DNA from: an uncultured SAR116 cluster alpha proteobacterium
GTDB taxonomy: Bacteria > Pseudomonadota > Alphaproteobacteria > Puniceispirillales > Marisalimonadaceae
Length of the DNA stretch: 64,000 nucleotides
Reading direction: 5' to 3'
NCBI GenBank assembly: GCA_902618195.1
Contig: CACMZO010000001.1
Location: 62,001-126,000, forward strand
Part shown: positions 63,734 through 64,000 of the stretch, piece by piece
Layout: each line of letters opens with the position of its first letter
Position numbering within the stretch: position 1 is the stretch's first letter
Translations under genes and position numbers: made by a program
The notes under the pieces: generated by a model
Databases searched by the model: none
Told to the model about the DNA's origin: nothing
The model's input: only the letters and a program-made list of their open reading frames with translations

Positions 63734-64000
63734 TTATTCTCCAAAATCTCTTATATCATCAATTACTTTACCATCATTGGGTAAAGCGCCTAGATTGACG
63801 AACTCAACCTCACCATTCAAATTAAGAATTTTTTTCATTTCATCAACAACTTTTTTATTTAAATTATCTTTTTCATTTGTATTAACTAAATGTTCGATTT
63901 GAAGTGTTAAAATATCACGGTTATCATCTCTACTTACAATCAATTTTGCTTTTGGTTTATCATCGAACAACTCATCAATTATTTTTGCAATTTGAGATGG
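63734..64000 (-). CDS. PaaK-like acyl-CoA ligase, C-terminal end (5' end off window)
   Basis: The track shows 78 residues from a TTG at 63970, but the frame is open to the window edge and reads PSQIAKIIDELFDDKPK before it. PSQI is the C-terminal-domain motif of phenylacetate-CoA ligase (as in VNVFPSQIE), and KLIVSRDDNRDILTLQIEHL fits that domain. The visible part is therefore the tail of an AMP-forming CoA ligase. Its stop lies one base before the SDR start, making an operon of ligase, SDR and MaoC protein. Substrate unknown. Confidence 0.8.
   Translation of the reverse strand, partial: PSQIAKIIDELFDDKPKAKLIVSRDDNRDILTLQIEHLVNTNEKDNLNKKVVDEMKKILNLNGEVEFVNLGALPNDGKVIDDIRDFGE

Noticed and set aside
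63314-63784. 156-residue forward ORF at 63314-63784
   Set aside because: It is a shadow of the well-supported reverse-strand SDR and PaaK-like genes and has low-complexity composition.
1-64000. tRNA, rRNA, CRISPR arrays, insertion sequences or attachment sites
   Set aside because: No cloverleaf-like gap, repeat array, transposase or terminal inverted repeat pair was seen; intergenic gaps are all about 110 bases or shorter.

Overview
The window is AT-rich, gene-dense bacterial DNA. Coding is almost continuous, several genes start at TTG, and genes often overlap or abut with only a few bases between them. No rRNA, tRNA, insertion sequence, phage or CRISPR array was seen, and no gene-free stretch exceeds about 110 bases. 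The gene set (queF, type-2 pyrF, class II pyrC, sufE, a DUF1244 protein, an MntR-like regulator, valine catabolism enzymes, an acetoacetyl-CoA synthetase) and the compaction suggest a streamlined marine alphaproteobacterium such as a Pelagibacterales/SAR11-like lineage. That placement is inference from gene content and base composition, not a phylogenetic result.

Region 1 (1-37.7 kb) is one large surface-glycan locus. At the left edge a divergent, truncated gene encodes a cytidylyltransferase fused to a class III aminotransferase. An aldo/keto reductase, a GNAT acetyltransferase and a first amidination module (HisH-like glutaminase, HisF-like ammonia channel, PseA/WbpG-like amidotransferase) follow. 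Then come a methyltransferase and a capsule-type GT-B protein, ended by a good intrinsic terminator at 8865-8889. The next block holds a pseudaminic acid pathway (pseB, pseC, pseG, pseI) mixed with a PglD-like acetyltransferase, a second DegT-family aminotransferase, two tandem formyltransferase-like proteins, a PIG-L deacetylase and a PglK-like ABC flippase. After that come a NeuB/LegI-like synthase, a UDP-sulfoquinovose synthase homolog, a second amidination module in a different gene order, a hydrolysing UDP-sugar 2-epimerase (NeuC/LegG), an acylneuraminate cytidylyltransferase, a further epimerase, several glycosyltransferases and a PglC-like initiating phosphosugar transferase. A convergent PglF/WbpM-like 4,6-dehydratase closes the locus. 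Together these could make CMP-activated pseudaminic-type and legionaminic-type nonulosonic acids, with possible acetamidino and formyl variants and possibly a sulfonated sugar, assembled on an undecaprenyl carrier and flipped by the ABC protein. No polymerase, O-antigen ligase or oligosaccharyltransferase was recognised in the window.

Region 2 (37.7-54.8 kb) is housekeeping and mixed metabolism: two cell-wall hydrolases coupled behind pyrC, an FMN reductase, a pterin carbinolamine dehydratase, acetoacetyl-CoA synthetase, an MFS transporter, queF, pyrF, a DUF1244 protein, an MntR-like regulator, an ArnT-like membrane glycosyltransferase, sufE, a TrmH-type RNA methyltransferase, pgi, a GT2 enzyme, a HAD hydrolase, an SDR, an APH-like kinase and a second MFS transporter.

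Region 3 (54.8-64 kb) is acyl-CoA and sulfur amino acid metabolism: an enoyl-CoA hydratase-like protein, a CoA-binding/O-acetylhomoserine sulfhydrylase fusion, a GMC oxidoreductase, an isobutyryl-CoA dehydrogenase-like enzyme with 3-hydroxyisobutyryl-CoA hydrolase (valine degradation), a thiolase, a MaoC protein, an SDR, and the C-terminal end of a PaaK-like CoA ligase cut by the window edge.

The observations most worth follow-up are the paired formyltransferases plus deacetylase inside the pse operon, the SQD1-like synthase inside a nonulosonate locus, and the two amidination modules whose HisF subunits have each lost a different cyclase aspartate.
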